A DNA stretch of 6,800 nt from Deltaproteobacteria bacterium (lineage in GTDB: Bacteria; Myxococcota_A; Polyangia; HGW-17): assembly GCA_003249585.1 (NCBI GenBank), contig QKIM01000330.1, forward strand, positions 1 to 6,800, given 5' to 3'. Under the pieces are notes generated by a model, which worked only from the letters and a program-made list of their open reading frames with translations, ran no database searches and was not told the origin of the DNA. The position numbers and the translations under genes are program-made. This document shows positions 5,567 to 6,800 of this stretch, piece after piece; position 1 is the first letter of the stretch, and each line of letters begins with the position of its first letter.

Positions 5567-6800
5567 GGCTCAACTCCCCCCGGCACAGGACCCCGATCAC
5601 CCGACCCTTCAGCCGTTCGGCAATGAAGGGTGTATTTCGTGATTTGGAGAAGAAGGGCGGCCTCACGGTCCACTCGAGTCCGGGGTCAAACAGGGTGATG
5701 TCGGCTCTGAGCCCCGAAGCCAGCCTCCCTCGATCCGGAAGTCCGAAGCGTTCCGCGGGTCCCTCGGTGAGCAGGTGGACAGCCCGCTCAAAGGGCAGTT
5801 CTCCTCGCTCGCCAAGCGTGTGGAGGGCGCTGACCGCCGTCTCCAGTCCGATGACACCGAAGGGGGATTCTTCAAGATCCTGTGTTTTTTCCTCGGATGT
5901 GTGAGGGGCGTGATCGGTGACGATGGCCGAGATGGTCCCGTCGATACAGCCATCGAGAAGAGCTCGACGATCGTCCTCCGTACGCAGGGGAGGCGCGCAT
6001 TTGGCGTCACTGTGAGCCTTGAGCACCACTTCTTGTGTGAAAAAGAGATGGTGGACGGTCACCTCCCCGGTGACATCCCAACCCTCACTCCGGGCCCAGC
6101 GAACCAGCTCCACCGAGTGTGCGGCGCTCAGGTGCTGCGCGTGGTATCTTCCCTGTGTCTCCGCGGCGAGGACGATCCCCTTGGCCAACTGGAGGGTCTC
6201 TGCAGACGGAGGCTGTCCGTCAAGCCCAAGGTGTTTTGCGACGGCACCCTGATGCAGGGGTCGCTTGCCCGATAGTCTTGGATCCTCACAATGATCGCTG
6301 ACCAAAAACCCCATCTTCGCGGATAATCCGAGCAACTCCCGCAGCAGCGCCGGGTTTTCGATCGCATCTCCATCGTCGGAGAAAACCCTCGCGCCCTTGT
6401 CGAACAGCGCGGGAACGTCCACGAGCTGGCGACCCAAACGGCCGATGGTGGCGGAGGCAACGGGGAAGATGTCCACGGCCCCCCCACACAGGAGGGAGGA
6501 AACCGTCTCCCAGTGGTCCACATCATCGGGAGGAGGATCGGTGTTGGGCATGGCGAAGACCGTAGTGAACCCGCCAGCCAGTGCGGCCCTGGTGCCTGTC
6601 TCAACGGTCTCCTTGTGTTCGTAGCCCGGTTCCCGGAGGTGAACGTGCCCGTCGATGAGACCGGGCAGGATCAGTACATCCTCGCCGATTTCCAGAACAT
6701 CCTCAACGTGTCGGACCTCGTGGGGACCGACCGCCGGCCGAGCCGCCTCGGTGTCTATGGACACCACCTTGCCACCCCCGAGGGTGATCTTCCCGACCGG
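5553..6800 (-). CDS. pyrC: Dihydroorotase, class I (start just beyond right edge)
   Basis: Catalyses reversible cyclisation of N-carbamoyl-L-aspartate to dihydroorotate, the third step of pyrimidine synthesis, in the cytoplasm. The 415 visible residues are nearly the whole protein (class I enzymes are about 425). Numbered from the first visible codon: the HxH metal pair in DGHVHLREPG is His52/His54; FSDDGDAI gives metal-ligand Asp143; SDHCED gives His170; AQHLSAAHS gives His223; TDHAPH gives Asp296. Spacing between these agrees with Bacillus-type class I enzymes, and all metal ligands are present, so it should be active rather than a non-catalytic PyrC-like partner of PyrB. MPNTDPPPDD and GVIGLETAVSAL are further family marks. 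The frame is open to the window edge and the codons before the GTG at 6767 encode KITLGGGK, which looks like the family's first beta strand, so the true start is probably only a few codons outside. pyrB is often just upstream of such a gene. The downstream unknown gene overlaps it by 14 bases. Confidence 0.95.
   Translation of the reverse strand, partial: PVGKITLGGGKVVSIDTEAARPAVGPHEVRHVEDVLEIGEDVLILPGLIDGHVHLREPGYEHKETVETGTRAALAGGFTTVFAMPNTDPPPDDVDHWETVSSLLCGGAVDIFPVASATIGRLGRQLVDVPALFDKGARVFSDDGDAIENPALLRELLGLSAKMGFLVSDHCEDPRLSGKRPLHQGAVAKHLGLDGQPPSAETLQLAKGIVLAAETQGRYHAQHLSAAHSVELVRWARSEGWDVTGEVTVHHLFFTQEVVLKAHSDAKCAPPLRTEDDRRALLDGCIDGTISAIVTDHAPHTSEEKTQDLEESPFGVIGLETAVSALHTLGERGELPFERAVHLLTEGPAERFGLPDRGRLASGLRADITLFDPGLEWTVRPPFFSKSRNTPFIAERLKGRVIGVLCRGELSHVLP

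Overview
The window looks like part of a bacterial chromosome of moderately high GC content (roughly 55-60% by eye, third codon positions rich in G/C). It holds six protein-coding genes and no RNA genes, insertion sequences, CRISPR arrays or phage genes that I can see. An indolepyruvate:ferredoxin oxidoreductase subunit points to an anaerobic or facultatively anaerobic organism that ferments amino acids or makes aromatic amino acids reductively. Uup is a bacterial ABC-F protein. I cannot fix the phylum from the sequence alone.

Layout: (1) The left edge carries the 5' part of iorA on the minus strand, running out of the window. It starts with TTG behind a clear ribosome binding site. (2) A 233-base divergent intergenic region follows. 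It is AT-rich in its middle and contains several small dyads and a short direct repeat. It should hold the promoters for iorA (leftward) and uup (rightward). (3) uup, a complete ABC-F ATPase with its C-terminal coiled-coil domain, is the only plus-strand gene. (4) It converges, with 3 bases between stop codons, on a minus-strand cluster read right to left: pyrC (class I dihydroorotase, entering from beyond the right edge), an unrecognised 228-residue protein, an ATP-grasp carboxylate ligase, and an alpha/beta-hydrolase of the esterase type.

The minus-strand cluster is tight. pyrC and the unknown gene overlap by 14 bases, and the ATP-grasp and hydrolase genes share a TAATG stop/start. The only gap is 58 bases with two GC-rich hairpins, between the unknown gene and the ATP-grasp gene. 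pyrC is pyrimidine biosynthesis, and pyrB may lie upstream outside the window. The ATP-grasp/hydrolase pair reads as a separate biochemical module: one enzyme to form an amide-type (or similar) bond using ATP, and one to hydrolyse an ester or amide. Its substrate is unknown. This pair, with the unknown protein beside it, is the most interesting part of the window.
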